Below, one piece after another: positions 45,849 to 56,261 of a stretch of DNA of 64,000 bases. Numbering within the stretch: the stretch's first letter is position 1; each line of letters starts with the position of its first letter. The notes under the pieces were generated by a model. It did no database searches. It saw only the letters and a list, made by a program, of their open reading frames with translations, and was not told where the DNA came from. Source of the stretch: Peribacillus cavernae (lineage in GTDB: Bacteria > Bacillota > Bacilli > Bacillales > DSM-1321). The position numbers and the translations under genes were made by a program. The stretch lies in NCBI RefSeq assembly GCF_003989135.1, contig NZ_RYZZ01000005.1, positions 62,001 through 126,000 of the forward strand. Direction: 5' to 3'.

Positions 45849-48801
45849 AGGAAAACTCAAGGTCAACACGACTGCATTAGAGAACGGAACATATGCCATT
45901 GCCGTCTCTGATGAGGATAACCAATATATGAACCCGCAGTCCATCGGCAAGCTGCTCTTTACCTGGGATGAAGCAAGTTTTTATGGGACCCGGTTCGTGA
46001 CGGACACCCTCGATGGCGTTCCCGTATTCGTTCTTGATGCCTGGGGGCTGCTTAACTTGTTTGCGGCAGAAGGCTTTAATTCTTTCATTGATTGGGAATG
46101 GTCTGAATTATCTTCACTTTGTTTATCGGCAGCGCCCATCCTCCATGAAATGATTAGTAGCGGAGTCCAGGTGCCTGATTTTGAAAGCTTACAGCAAGGA
46201 CGCGTCGCCTGGAGGCTTCCTGCCGAAGTCGAAGATGAATTTTCTCCTTCCTTTTGGGAAGAAATGATTCAATCGACCGAAAACGGCGATGAAGATGTAA
46301 CCGTTCGATCATTTATCGGTGATTGGTATAACAGTGCTGCCAATGTGTTTCTTGAACGCTATTCTCCGATGAAGGAAAATTGGCAGAATGCTGTCAATGC
46401 ACTGAGAGAAACCAGACTATCTCCAGAGGAACTGCAGGCCTTTTTCGACCGTGACAGCTGGCTTTCCTGGCTCGGGATAAAAAAAGATGCCAGGCCGTTT
46501 ACGATTGGGCTCAGGTTATCGGAACCTGTCGACGGAGAAGGACCTTGGAAACTCGAAGTTATCCTTCGTTCAAAGAAAGATGAAACAGAAATTGTCACAC
46601 TTCCTGAAAAAAGGCTGCCGCGCGGTTGGAATAAACATGCAGGCGAGATAGAGAAAATGATGCAGCGATGGCTGACTGTCGTTCCATGGCTTGCGGAAAA
46701 CAACTCTTTCAAAGAGGAGCTCTCTGAATTTGAAGCGTGGGAATTTTTGACCGAGGCCAGCGAGAAGCTAATGTTTCTCGGTGCTGAAATCCTATTGCCT
46801 TCATGGTGGCTGGCACTCCGGGAATCCTCGATGAAAATCAAGGCAAAAGTGAAAAGCCAGTCTACTCGCGGCCAATCCTATGTCGGCCTGCAGGCACTGA
46901 TGGACTTTGACTGGAGGTTTTCCATCAACGGCGAGGAGCTTTCTGAGGATGATTTCCAGAAGCTTGTCGAGGATAAACGAAGGCTTGTGTATATCCGCGG
47001 CCAGTGGGTAAAGCTTGACCCAACATTTATCAAGCAGATTCAAGAGTTGATGGAGGAGGCCAATAAAAAAGGACTGCAGTTGAACGATCTGCTGCATCAG
47101 GAATTCATCGGTGAAATCGATGAGGATGACGAGGCCGATGAAGGCAAAGACATGCTGAAAGTTCAGTTTGAACTGAACCGGGATTTGAAGAGAATGATCG
47201 CCCGACTTCGCGAAACAAGGGATATTCCGATTCTGGAAACGCCGGCATCCCTTCAAGGAGAATTGCGTCCTTATCAGTCACTCGGTATGAGCTGGCTTCT
47301 GTTCCTGCGAGAAAACGGTTTTGGCGCCTGTCTCGCCGATGATATGGGGCTTGGGAAGACGGTGCAGATGATTGCCTACTTGCTGTATGTAAAGGCGCAG
47401 GAAAAGCCTGGGGCTTTCCAAGCTATAGACCATGTGATTGTCGGAGAAGAAGACGACCGCGGCACGCCTCTGCCATATGACAAAGACAGCAGCAGCGAAA
47501 CCATTTCCGGTGATGGTTCCGCTCAACCGGCTGTAGGGGCTTCACTCATCGTCTGCCCGACTTCCGTACTCGGGAACTGGCAACGCGAGCTCGAACGGTT
47601 TGCACCCGATTTGAAGGTTCACCTTCACTACGGTCCGAACCGCAACAAGGGGGAAAAACTTGCGAATCTTGTGACAGATTATGATGTTGTGCTTACGTCA
47701 TATGGCCTGACCTATCAGGATGAGGATCTGCTAATGTCAATACACTGGAACAGCGTCATTTTGGACGAAGCGCAGAATATCAAGAACGCTCAAACGAAAC
47801 AGTCTCGGGCCGTCCGCAAGCTAAAAGGCAGGCATCACGTAGCACTGACCGGTACACCAATGGAAAACCGTCTAAGTGAATTATGGGCGATCTTTGATTT
47901 CATTAACAAAGGGTATCTCGGCACGCTTGGGAAGTTCCAGGAAAAATACGTGACGACGATTGAACGTGAAGAACAAAAAGGGAAAATCAAAGAGCTGCAA
48001 AGCTTGATACAGCCGTTCCTGCTTAGAAGAACGAAGCGGGACAAAGAGGTTGCCTTGAACCTGCCTGATAAACAGGAGCAAAAAGAGTTTGTCCCGTTGA
48101 CGGCTGAGCAAGCGTCGCTATACGAACAGCTGATCAAAGACACCTTTGCTAACATCGAACAGCTGTCTGCGTTTGAACGGAGAGGCATCATCCTGCAGAT
48201 GCTCGGAAAATTAAAGCAGCTTTGCAATCATCCAGCCCTTTATTTAAAAGAAGGTTCCTCCGATATCCGCGAGGCGCCGAAACGCTCCGGGAAACTCGAG
48301 AAGCTGGCTGAGCTCGTGGATGCGGTGCGGGAGCAGAATGAAAGCTGTCTCATATTCACCCAGTATATCGGCATGGGCAATATGATGAAGGAGCTCCTCG
48401 AACAGCGTTACGGGATAACGGTTCCTTTCTTGAACGGAAGTGCCGGAAAAAAACAGCGCGATGACATGATTGCAAAATTTCAGAATGATGAATTCCCGAT
48501 TTTTATCCTATCCTTGAAAGCAGGCGGAACAGGTCTAAACCTGACTGCTGCGAACCATGTGATTCACTTCGACCGCTGGTGGAACCCCGCTGTCGAAAAT
48601 CAGGCGACCGACCGCGCCTACCGGATTGGCCAGAAACGGTTTGTTCACGTTCACAAGCTAATTTGCACTGGTACGCTCGAAGAAAAAATCGACGCAATGC
48701 TTGATAAAAAGCAAGCATTGAACGACGAAATCATCTCAAGCGATAATTGGATTACCGAGCTCTCTACAGATGAAATCAAGGAATTGGTTGCCCTTCACTA
48801 G
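45838..48801 (+). CDS. ywqA: SNF2-family helicase/ATPase YwqA
   Basis: 987 residues. An N-terminal SNF2-associated region (about 1-460) precedes the two RecA-like lobes. Motif I is DDMGLGKTVQM, motif II LDEAQNIKN (DEAQ), motif III LTGTPMENRLSELW, motif V LKAGGTGLNLT, and motif VI QATDRAYRIGQ. It resembles RapA-type remodelling ATPases. It overlaps ywqB by 11 nt. A short repeat relic follows its stop at once. Confidence 0.9.
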   Translation: MQNKGKLKVNTTALENGTYAIAVSDEDNQYMNPQSIGKLLFTWDEASFYGTRFVTDTLDGVPVFVLDAWGLLNLFAAEGFNSFIDWEWSELSSLCLSAAPILHEMISSGVQVPDFESLQQGRVAWRLPAEVEDEFSPSFWEEMIQSTENGDEDVTVRSFIGDWYNSAANVFLERYSPMKENWQNAVNALRETRLSPEELQAFFDRDSWLSWLGIKKDARPFTIGLRLSEPVDGEGPWKLEVILRSKKDETEIVTLPEKRLPRGWNKHAGEIEKMMQRWLTVVPWLAENNSFKEELSEFEAWEFLTEASEKLMFLGAEILLPSWWLALRESSMKIKAKVKSQSTRGQSYVGLQALMDFDWRFSINGEELSEDDFQKLVEDKRRLVYIRGQWVKLDPTFIKQIQELMEEANKKGLQLNDLLHQEFIGEIDEDDEADEGKDMLKVQFELNRDLKRMIARLRETRDIPILETPASLQGELRPYQSLGMSWLLFLRENGFGACLADDMGLGKTVQMIAYLLYVKAQEKPGAFQAIDHVIVGEEDDRGTPLPYDKDSSSETISGDGSAQPAVGASLIVCPTSVLGNWQRELERFAPDLKVHLHYGPNRNKGEKLANLVTDYDVVLTSYGLTYQDEDLLMSIHWNSVILDEAQNIKNAQTKQSRAVRKLKGRHHVALTGTPMENRLSELWAIFDFINKGYLGTLGKFQEKYVTTIEREEQKGKIKELQSLIQPFLLRRTKRDKEVALNLPDKQEQKEFVPLTAEQASLYEQLIKDTFANIEQLSAFERRGIILQMLGKLKQLCNHPALYLKEGSSDIREAPKRSGKLEKLAELVDAVREQNESCLIFTQYIGMGNMMKELLEQRYGITVPFLNGSAGKKQRDDMIAKFQNDEFPIFILSLKAGGTGLNLTAANHVIHFDRWWNPAVENQATDRAYRIGQKRFVHVHKLICTGTLEEKIDAMLDKKQALNDEIISSDNWITELSTDEIKELVALH

Positions 48802-48804
48802 AAA

Positions 48805-48819
48805 AGAGCAAGCGCCTAG
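48805..48819. repeat. Solo terminus of the repeat element found at 56262-56551
   Basis: AGAGCAAGCGCCTAG, 4 nt after the ywqA stop codon, matches the ends of the 290-bp element (AGCGCAAGCGCCTA and the complement of TAGGCGCTGGAGCT). It is probably a relic. Confidence 0.5.
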
Positions 48820-48887
48820 ATAGCAGTACTCATTGAAAAAGTTATCCTTTTATTTCTTTTAAAAAAGTGCGAGTTATTGCAAAAGGA

Positions 48888-49364
48888 TCACCGTTTTGGC
48901 TCTCGTTTTACCCGGGCAGCCAGATAACGGTGGTTTTTTTCCTTTACAGGAACTTTTGATTTCTGCGGAAAAACGGTAAAGAAAGAGAATGTGTTTCCTT
49001 TGATCACTCCAAAATTCTGCAATACATCAAAAAGATTATCCGCATTGGCAGTATAGTTGCCTGCTTCTTCTTGAATGGTGATTTTGTCCCGGCTTGAGGC
49101 AAAATTGATTGTGATTACTTCTGAGGTGGAGGATGGATTTAACGTAAAGCTTATATCTTCGCTGAGGGAATATTCTTGGTAGGCTGGCTTAGTAAAAGAC
49201 AGGGCGGAAACTTCTATATTCTGTGTATACTGAAGAATGTCATGGAAGGAAATTTGCGACAGACTAGCATACCCGGTACTCTTATCTTCCGTGCTTATAA
49301 TAATGCGCGGTTTTTCTTTTTGCATCCTTCCCTTGGATATTGCTTTCAAATAATAACGTTTCAT
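48888..49364 (-). CDS. Protein of unknown function (158 aa)
   Basis: MKRYYLKAISKGRMQKEKPR opens a probably beta-rich protein without signal peptide or membrane segment. It has IIISTEDKSTGYASLSQIS in the first half and a basic tail (LAARVKREPKR). The ATG at 49364 has AAGGAGG 5 nt upstream; a TTG six codons earlier lies within that site. Convergent with ywqA. I do not recognise it. Confidence 0.6.
   Translation of the reverse strand: MKRYYLKAISKGRMQKEKPRIIISTEDKSTGYASLSQISFHDILQYTQNIEVSALSFTKPAYQEYSLSEDISFTLNPSSTSEVITINFASSRDKITIQEEAGNYTANADNLFDVLQNFGVIKGNTFSFFTVFPQKSKVPVKEKNHRYLAARVKREPKR
48889..48940 (+). terminator. Possible ywqA terminator embedded in the convergent gene
   Basis: CACCGTT and AACGGTG (7 bp) around a loop of about 30 nt, followed by GTTTTTTT on the plus strand. 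It lies inside the 3' end of the leftward gene at 48888. Confidence 0.4.
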
Positions 49365-49699
49365 GTCTTCCTCCTTTTTCAATCTAGGAGTATATCCCTA
49401 TATTTTTGGCTTACTTTATTTTACAAAACCCCTTTCCTTTCCTGTAAGTGTTTTTTTTGGAAACCTTGTAGTTTTTACGAAACTTGTCATGTTTTCATTT
49501 TTCCCCTTTTCCCAAATGTTCTCTATAAAAGCTTATATAATCATAATTAATTCACTTTTTGAACGAAAAAAAATAGTTTTACGCCATTCATAATGTGCTA
49601 AATAAGATCACTATAAAATGTTCTCAATCATTGCATTGCCTCTTTTTTTCTTCATGTAGTTGTACGTTTAAGTAAATGAGAGAAAACGAGGAATTCGTG
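49365..49699. other. Intergenic region, T-rich, no gene seen
   Basis: Divergent region between the 158-residue protein gene and the Xre regulator. Very T-rich on the plus strand; it presumably holds both promoters. Confidence 0.4.
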
Positions 49700-50098
49700 A
49701 TGGCCCTACCAAATACATTAAAAAAGCTGCGTATCCAGAAGAACTGGACACAAGATTATGTCGGCAATAAACTGAACATCAGCCGGACAACGATCAGCAA
49801 ATTTGAAACCGGGAGGCAGGTTCCGGCGATTGAAGTGCTGATGAGATACGCAGAGCTTTTTCGAATCGAAGCAGATTATTTAATTTCGGAGTTGACTCTC
49901 CCCGGCCAAAGCATGGAGAAAAAGACCCCCTATTTAGTGAAGGGAAAAGATGATGACTTTCATCTTTTACAGGATTTATTCAGAAAGAATCCCAAGCTGA
50001 AAAAACTTCTTTTGGAAATAGATAAGCATCCGCCCAAAGAGCAGCAACGAATCACTGATTTTCTTGAAACGTTCATCAAGGGGCTGAAAAAAAGATGA
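49700..50098 (+). CDS. Xre-family HTH transcriptional regulator
   Basis: 132 residues. The HTH is at about 4-60 (LKKLRIQKNWTQDYVGNKLNISRTTISKFETGRQVP), followed by a helical C-terminal part (DDFHLLQDLFRKNPKLKKLL, QQRITDFLETF) that probably dimerises or binds a partner. GAGGA precedes the ATG at 49700 by 7 nt; an ATG 8 codons earlier (49676) is possible. The target is unknown. Confidence 0.83.
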   Translation: MALPNTLKKLRIQKNWTQDYVGNKLNISRTTISKFETGRQVPAIEVLMRYAELFRIEADYLISELTLPGQSMEKKTPYLVKGKDDDFHLLQDLFRKNPKLKKLLLEIDKHPPKEQQRITDFLETFIKGLKKR

Positions 50099-50212
50099 GA
50101 ATGCCTCCTGCCAAACACCGGTTGGAACCAGGTCAGGCATAAGCACAGATTATGATGCTATTATGTAAAGACATCGTCCAACGTTATAGTTTCATATATA
50201 GTCGCTCCGTTC

Positions 50213-50247
50213 CAAAAAGGCAGCCTCCGAGTTGACGGAAGCTGCCT
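50213..50247 (-). terminator. Intrinsic terminator of the subtilase gene
   Basis: AGGCAGC and GCTGCCT, with an inner CTCCG/CGGAA pairing, followed by TTTTT on the minus strand. Confidence 0.85.
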
Positions 50248-50260
50248 ATTATTTCATGTG

Positions 50261-53200
50261 TTATTTTCTACTTTTTCTCTCTTTCGTGATTGTCACTTCT
50301 TTTGTTGTTTTATGGCCGCCGAGGTCCGTTACTTCAAACAGGAATGTATTTTTTCCAGGCAGCAGCGGCAATTCAAGATCTTTGATTGTTTTCTTGAATC
50401 CTCTCATCGCGAAAGGTTCTTTGAATTCGTTATAGAATACTTCGTTTCCATTCAAGTAAAATCGGATGTCATCAAAGTTATCAGCAAGAGTGACATCGAC
50501 CAGCGGATTGGCTCCCTTTGCAGGAACTGTATTTTTCTTAGGAAGCCCTGTAACAGTTAATGTTGGGCCCTTTCCATCAACCATGAATGTACGCTTGAAT
50601 GAAATGCTGTTTCCGGCGGTATCTGTCGCTTTTACGATAAAAGTTTGGACACCGTCTGCAAAGTTTTTCGTTAGCGAGAATTCATAGCGCTTTTTTTCGG
50701 CATTGTAAGCAGCCGTTACAGTCTTGCCATCGATCGTGAATTCCCGCAGGCCTGATGGCTCTTCAATATAGCCGTTGATTGTGATGTTGTTTGCGCTTGA
50801 AACGCTTAAGGCTTCCGGGCTTTCAAGATAAACGGAAGGAACTGTTTTGTCTTCTTCCGGCGTATCGGCGTTCAAGTCATATTCCGCTGATTTTTTATTG
50901 CCTGCAAAATCTACAGCAATTACTTGAACTTTTTGTCCTGTGGTATCAGGAAGTGTATATTCCTTCGTTGTCGGGGCAAGCGGGCTTTCGATTACCGATT
51001 TGCCGTCGATTTGCACATCATAATAAGCAAGTCCCGACCCGTTTGCATTGTCTGAGCCAGTAAGCGCCAATACTTTGCCTTTTTTGGCGAATTTCACGCT
51101 AGGTACTGTTGTATCCAGCTTTACAGGAATTTTGAAGGTTTGCCATTCAGCACCCTCGTAATCGACCATCGCTTTGATCTGATAGAAATACTGTCCGTCT
51201 TTTGCCAGGGCATTGTTTAGTTTTCCATCCCATTTGCGTGCAGGCTGGAGTGAATATTTTGCACTTTTTCCGCCGTCAAAGTAGTTTTTTGTGACATTGT
51301 TTTCGGTGCGCAGTTTGCGGAGCTCTTTCCAGCTTGAGTCCACGACACTGTATTCCACTTTTTTCGCGTTTCTCAGGAATGATGGCAACGGAATGAAATC
51401 ATCCTGAGTTCCATCCCCATTTGGCGAGAATGCAATCCAATCCTTATTCGTTTGCGTTCCGGTAACCGGATCGACTCCTAAGTAAGCGAAATCTTCACCT
51501 TCTGTAGATAAAGCACCAGCCGCTCCGTAGAAGGAAGAATTGTCATAAATCGTTCCGTCGAGGATAGGCGCCTTGTCCCATTTCCCTTTAAAACCGACAT
51601 ACGGCACATGCAGCTCAGGATTCGTATCACTTGGATCCTTCAATGTTATATACCCTTCGACAAAGTAGCCGTTCGGGAAGACAGTGTCGACAGCCGCCGG
51701 TGTTTTTAGGTCATCTGCCAGCACTTTTGCATTGGAGAGGTCGACAGTCACTTCAAATGTGACAGAACCTTTTGCAGGTACTGTAATAATAGTAGAATCA
51801 GAGCCTTTTACTTTAATAGAAGCGTCAAGAATTTTCTGGGCTTCCAGTATGTTTGCGCTGTAGCCAAGCCGTCCTTTGGTCGCAAAATCAGTTTGTATAT
51901 TGCCTTTTACATCATAGTCTACAGCCTGGTCACTGAAGTTCTGCGCTTTCAATGAAAATGCGAACGTATTGCCTACTTCCTTTAAGGCAACCTTCGCTTC
52001 GTTCTTAAATGCCTCCGTCACCACTACTGGTGTTTTCAATGCAGAGTGAAGCTGCACCACACCTGATCCCTGGCGTCTCGGAGAATATGGCAGGTCCCAC
52101 TTGTTCGCATTATTGGCGGTACCCTTATCAATTAAAGGCTTCGATGTATTCATCATGATATTTTTCGCAAGGTTTACACGGTTAAAGCCGGTTAAACCAA
52201 AATCTTTATCGACTCTTTGCAGAACAAGCGCCGAACCGCCGGAGACATGCGGAGCGGCCATCGATGTGCCACTCATCATCCCGTATTGGTCATCGTTCAA
52301 AGTAGAGTAGATTTGTCCGCCTGGTGCCGTGATCTCCGGTTTAAAATCAAGGTTTGGAGTAAGGCCCCATGAACTGAAGGCGCTCATTTTGCCCGCTTCC
52401 GGGTTAGCGACTTTCGCTTTTTCTCCATCATTAAACGAAACAGTTACCGGTTTACCTGCAGAAACAGCCTGCTGCAGTCTGTCACCATCAGACTTTAGCA
52501 TCGATAGCTGTGGAATCGTGATGCTTGGCTCTGTCGCCATGGAAAAGATTCCATCGGCATTATTATAAATGATGACCCCGATCGCACCGGCAGCCTGGGC
52601 ATTCTTCGTCTTATCGACAAAGGTAAGCGTGCCGCGCTTAATCAATGCGAACTTACCCTTTACATTTGCATTTGTAAGCTCCTCAGGCATACCGAGGCCT
52701 GCGTATGCAATTTCATATGGTTTCTTGTCAAGGTCTTTAGGATGAACGCTGCTTGCGGACATAAACGGAGCTTTGCCTGCTGTCCCATCGATATTATAAT
52801 CAAGCGCCTCCAAATCTAAGAAACTATTTTCAAGGGATGCTACCTGGACGGAATCATAGGAAAGTCCAGGTGCACCAGAAACGCCTATATCCGGGTTCGT
52901 TGCAAATGGATTAGCTGCACCGTTCCCGAAGTGGGCAGAGTTCCCTGCAGAAATGGACATTACGATGCCATTATCTACTGCACGGGAAACTGCCTGCTGC
53001 TCCGGATCATTAGCGCTGACGAATCCAGCAGTTGAACCCAAGCTCATATTAAGGACATCCGCGCCAAGAGTGATGGCTTCATCAATTGCTTTTACATAAA
53101 TATCCCCCCAAGTGGAAGGCATGTTCGGATCGTTCCCAAATACCTTCAGTGCCAGAAGCTGAGCTTCAGGGGCAACCCCTTTGATGCCTTTGCTTTTGTT

Positions 53201-54019
53201 TGCTTCATCACCGTTAGCACCTACTGTACCGGCAACGTGCATGCCATGCATGGATGCACCAGGTCCTAAATCGCGGATTTCTTCGTTATCGTCCATATAG
53301 TTGTAGCCATATGGAACTTTTTCCGTGTAAAATTTACCGCGGAGGTTGTTTGCCGTTTTTAAATCGGCAACCATCCCCTGTGTTAATTCATCATTTGTAT
53401 CTCCACCAAGCACCATGTCACGATGCGTGGGATCGATGCCTGTGTCGATGATTCCGACAATCATCCCTTCCCCCTTATAGCCGTAATCGCGCCAGGCTTC
53501 CTGAGCTTGTACAAGTTCTTTGCTGTAAATCATCTCCGGCTTTTCTTCAGGACGCTCATATTCATTAACGACGTGGACGGCTGCCACTTCAGGAATTGCT
53601 TCGAAGCTTTTGATGTCTCCGAAGGCAATCTTGGCACTGAAGCCGTTGACCACAGTCGTGAAGTTTTCCAACTCTTTGAATGTAATATTCTTCTGTTTTG
53701 CTTTATCTTTAACCTTTTTATGGCTGGTGAGCTTTTCTGCCTTCAGCTCTTTTTTCTTGCTGTTCGGCAAGTCCTTGAACCTTTTCTTCTGTTTTTGCGC
53801 ATAGGATATCGCTGGATCTTCCTTTAACTCTACAAGAACACGGACTTGGTCATTGCTGTCATATTTCTTGTCCAAAGACTGCTTCTTCAATTTTGTTAGA
53901 CTTTGCTGACTTTTCTTGCCTCCGCTGCCCTTCTGCGAATCGAGCGGTGCTGCTGAGATAGCTGCGGTAAAGGTAAGTAGAAAGATACATAGAATGGCCA
54001 GGCTGCGTTTCATTAACAA
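50261..54019 (-). CDS. Large secreted subtilisin-like serine protease (S8 family)
   Basis: 1252 residues. Signal peptide (to about 24), inhibitor I9 propeptide (about 55-155), then the S8 domain with Asp in IVGIIDTGIDPTHRD, His in HGMHVAGTVG and Ser in MSGTSMAAPHVSG. A PA insert (KFALIKRGTLTFVDKTKNAQ) lies between His and Ser. After it come Fn3-like C5a-peptidase-type domains, a FlgD-like part opening SPNGDGTQDDF, and C-terminal Ig-like repeats with GxxxFTIDGK and TDTAGN elements. The architecture resembles lactocepin/Vpr-type cell-surface proteases. There is no LPxTG, so retention is uncertain. I take the TTG at 54019 (GAGGGGG 9 nt upstream); the ATG at 54013 is an alternative. Peptides it releases could feed the transporter encoded next to it. 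Confidence 0.9.
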   Translation of the reverse strand: MLMKRSLAILCIFLLTFTAAISAAPLDSQKGSGGKKSQQSLTKLKKQSLDKKYDSNDQVRVLVELKEDPAISYAQKQKKRFKDLPNSKKKELKAEKLTSHKKVKDKAKQKNITFKELENFTTVVNGFSAKIAFGDIKSFEAIPEVAAVHVVNEYERPEEKPEMIYSKELVQAQEAWRDYGYKGEGMIVGIIDTGIDPTHRDMVLGGDTNDELTQGMVADLKTANNLRGKFYTEKVPYGYNYMDDNEEIRDLGPGASMHGMHVAGTVGANGDEANKSKGIKGVAPEAQLLALKVFGNDPNMPSTWGDIYVKAIDEAITLGADVLNMSLGSTAGFVSANDPEQQAVSRAVDNGIVMSISAGNSAHFGNGAANPFATNPDIGVSGAPGLSYDSVQVASLENSFLDLEALDYNIDGTAGKAPFMSASSVHPKDLDKKPYEIAYAGLGMPEELTNANVKGKFALIKRGTLTFVDKTKNAQAAGAIGVIIYNNADGIFSMATEPSITIPQLSMLKSDGDRLQQAVSAGKPVTVSFNDGEKAKVANPEAGKMSAFSSWGLTPNLDFKPEITAPGGQIYSTLNDDQYGMMSGTSMAAPHVSGGSALVLQRVDKDFGLTGFNRVNLAKNIMMNTSKPLIDKGTANNANKWDLPYSPRRQGSGVVQLHSALKTPVVVTEAFKNEAKVALKEVGNTFAFSLKAQNFSDQAVDYDVKGNIQTDFATKGRLGYSANILEAQKILDASIKVKGSDSTIITVPAKGSVTFEVTVDLSNAKVLADDLKTPAAVDTVFPNGYFVEGYITLKDPSDTNPELHVPYVGFKGKWDKAPILDGTIYDNSSFYGAAGALSTEGEDFAYLGVDPVTGTQTNKDWIAFSPNGDGTQDDFIPLPSFLRNAKKVEYSVVDSSWKELRKLRTENNVTKNYFDGGKSAKYSLQPARKWDGKLNNALAKDGQYFYQIKAMVDYEGAEWQTFKIPVKLDTTVPSVKFAKKGKVLALTGSDNANGSGLAYYDVQIDGKSVIESPLAPTTKEYTLPDTTGQKVQVIAVDFAGNKKSAEYDLNADTPEEDKTVPSVYLESPEALSVSSANNITINGYIEEPSGLREFTIDGKTVTAAYNAEKKRYEFSLTKNFADGVQTFIVKATDTAGNSISFKRTFMVDGKGPTLTVTGLPKKNTVPAKGANPLVDVTLADNFDDIRFYLNGNEVFYNEFKEPFAMRGFKKTIKDLELPLLPGKNTFLFEVTDLGGHKTTKEVTITKERKSRK

Positions 54020-54232
54020 AACTCATTTCCCCCTCTAACAATTCAGAATATTCCTGTTTAGAATAAAAATAGCATATTCCCTTATTTTTACACGAGGGAA
54101 AATAGTCTTTATTATCGAAGGAAATGATAGGTATAAATAACCGTATTTTCATAAAAAAAATACTTTTCTTCTTGTATCTGCAAATTGAGAGAGAATGCGA
54201 GTTTTTCTGCATAAGGATGGGAGAATGAGAGG

Positions 54233-54272
54233 AATAAAAATCCCTGCCTTAATTAAATTTGAATGGCAGGGA
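54233..54272 (-). terminator. Intrinsic terminator of the peptide transporter operon
   Basis: TCCCTGCC and GGCAGGGA form the stem, followed by TTTTTATT on the minus strand. Confidence 0.85.
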
Positions 54273-54297
54273 TCCAGAACACTTTTTCAATAAAGTA

Positions 54298-55206
54298 TTA
54301 GTTTTTCATACGCGGATCAAGTGCATCCCGGAGGCCGTCACCCATTAAGTTAAATCCTAGTACCGTAAGCATGATGGCAAGGCCAGGGAATAAAACGGTC
54401 CACGGGGCTTGCAGGATGAACGCACGGGAGTCTGCCAGCATTTTTCCCCATTCCGGAGTCGGAGCCTGAGCCCCCATTCCGAGGAATCCAAGTGCTGCAC
54501 ACTCAATGATCGCTGTCGCAATTGCCAGCGTTCCCTGGACAATGATCGGTGCCAGGCTGTTTGGCAGGATATGATGGATTAAAATCCGCGAATCTTTCAT
54601 GCCGATTGCCTTTGCAGCTGTTATGTACTCCTCTTCTTTAACGCTTAATACACGGGAGCGGAGCAGGCGGCCAAAGGTTGGAACGTTAATAATTGCAATC
54701 GCCACAAGGGCGTTCTGTAAAGAAGGCCCTAATACTGATACTACTGCAATCGCAAGCAAAATGCTGGGAAAAGCGAGGATGATATCAAAAACCCGAGAAA
54801 TGATGGTATCGACCCACTTTCCGTAATAGCCGGCGATGATGCCAAGAAATGAGCCGGCAAATACAGAGCCGGCTACCGAGATAAAGCCGACCCAGAGGGA
54901 AATTCTTGATCCGTAAATAATACGGCTCAAAATGTCCCGGCCGAATTCGTCTGTTCCGAACCAATGCTCTCCCGAAGGAGCAAGATGTTTATCTGACAGC
55001 TTTTGATCCGCAAATTCGTAGGGAGCGATCAAAGGGGCTACGATTGCAAGCAAAACGAAAAATGTGACGATCGATAAGCCTACAATGGCCAGCTTATTCT
55101 TTTTAAAGCTTTTCCATGCCTCTTTCCAGGGCGATATGGCTGTTTCCTCTGCCACCGGTACCTGCTCGGGCAGTATGGGAGGTATGTTACTTGCGATTTC
55201 TGCCAT
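54298..55206 (-). CDS. Peptide ABC transporter permease (DppC/OppC/AppC type)
   Basis: 302-residue inner-membrane permease. N-terminal cytoplasmic stretch, one OppC_N membrane segment (IVGLSIVTFFVLLAIVAPLIAPY), then five more segments. The EAA loop that contacts the ATPases is seen at EYITAAKAIGMKDSRILIHHILPN. Last gene of the D-F-A-B-C operon, 11 nt after the partner permease. Confidence 0.92.
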   Translation of the reverse strand: MAEIASNIPPILPEQVPVAEETAISPWKEAWKSFKKNKLAIVGLSIVTFFVLLAIVAPLIAPYEFADQKLSDKHLAPSGEHWFGTDEFGRDILSRIIYGSRISLWVGFISVAGSVFAGSFLGIIAGYYGKWVDTIISRVFDIILAFPSILLAIAVVSVLGPSLQNALVAIAIINVPTFGRLLRSRVLSVKEEEYITAAKAIGMKDSRILIHHILPNSLAPIIVQGTLAIATAIIECAALGFLGMGAQAPTPEWGKMLADSRAFILQAPWTVLFPGLAIMLTVLGFNLMGDGLRDALDPRMKN

Positions 55207-55217
55207 ATTTCTTCCTC

Positions 55218-56222
55218 CTATTTATACTTGATCCTCGGATCAATTGCTGCATAAAGCAAATCGACGACCAGATTAATCAACACAAAGATCGTTGCAATCA
55301 CAAGAATTCCCGACTGAATGACCGGATAATCCCGGGTGCCAATCGCATCATAAATATAAGTACCAATGCCCGGCCAGCCGAAGATCGTTTCTGTCAAAAT
55401 CGCGCCGCCAAGCAAGAGCCCTGTTTGAAGACCGATAACTGTCACCACTGGAATCAGGGCGTTTTTGAGAGAATGCTTGTAAACAACCCAGAACATTCTC
55501 ATCCCTTTGGCACGCGCTGTCCGGATAAAGTCAGAGCGCATAACCTCAAGCATCGACGAACGTGTCATCCTGGCAATGATCGCCATTGGAATTGTTCCGA
55601 GCGCAAACCCGGGCAATATCAAATGCCTGATGACTTCGATGAATTGATCGAACCTTCCTGTAATAAGCGTATCAAGCAAATAAAGATTGGTGATCGCTGT
55701 GACAGGATCACGGATATTATCCCGTCCCGTTGTTGGCAACAGATCCCACTGGATAGCCACTACATACTGTTCCATCAAACCCAGCCAGAAGATCGGCATC
55801 GAAACGCCAATCAGAGCAAGGACCATAGCTGAATAATCGAACCAGGAGTTCTGGAACCACGCGGAAATAATCCCAGCATTCACTCCCACTATAACCGCGA
55901 AAAGCATCGCAACCAGAGACAGTTCAAGCGTGGCTGCCAGATACGGCCAAATTTCCTCAGCAATGGGAGTGCCTGTTTTCAACGAAACTCCTAAATCCCC
56001 CTTTACAATGCCACCCAAATATTCAAAGAACTGTGTAAACCATGGCCTGTCCAGCCCGAGCTCAGCAGTGAGCGCTGCTATTGCTTCCTTCGATGCCTGC
56101 TGTCCCAGCATAATTTGGGCAGGATTCCCGGGAATCGCACGGATCATCATAAAGATGATGAAGGCCATTCCCAGCAAAACCGGAATCAGCGATCCCAACC
56201 GCCGTACCGTATATGAAAACAT
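55218..56222 (-). CDS. Peptide ABC transporter permease (DppB/OppB/AppB type)
   Basis: 334-residue permease with six membrane segments. The opening VRRLGSLIPVLLGMAFIIFMMIRAIPGNPA is typical of OppB-type permeases, and the EAA loop reads DFIRTARAKGMRMFWVVYKHSLKN. AGGTG is 6-7 nt before the ATG. Separated from the binding-protein gene by a terminator and a repeat element, so its level relative to the binding protein may be lower. Confidence 0.92.
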   Translation of the reverse strand: MFSYTVRRLGSLIPVLLGMAFIIFMMIRAIPGNPAQIMLGQQASKEAIAALTAELGLDRPWFTQFFEYLGGIVKGDLGVSLKTGTPIAEEIWPYLAATLELSLVAMLFAVIVGVNAGIISAWFQNSWFDYSAMVLALIGVSMPIFWLGLMEQYVVAIQWDLLPTTGRDNIRDPVTAITNLYLLDTLITGRFDQFIEVIRHLILPGFALGTIPMAIIARMTRSSMLEVMRSDFIRTARAKGMRMFWVVYKHSLKNALIPVVTVIGLQTGLLLGGAILTETIFGWPGIGTYIYDAIGTRDYPVIQSGILVIATIFVLINLVVDLLYAAIDPRIKYK

Positions 56223-56261
56223 AATGTCACCTGCTTCCTTAGTCTAAGCTTTCAGAACAAA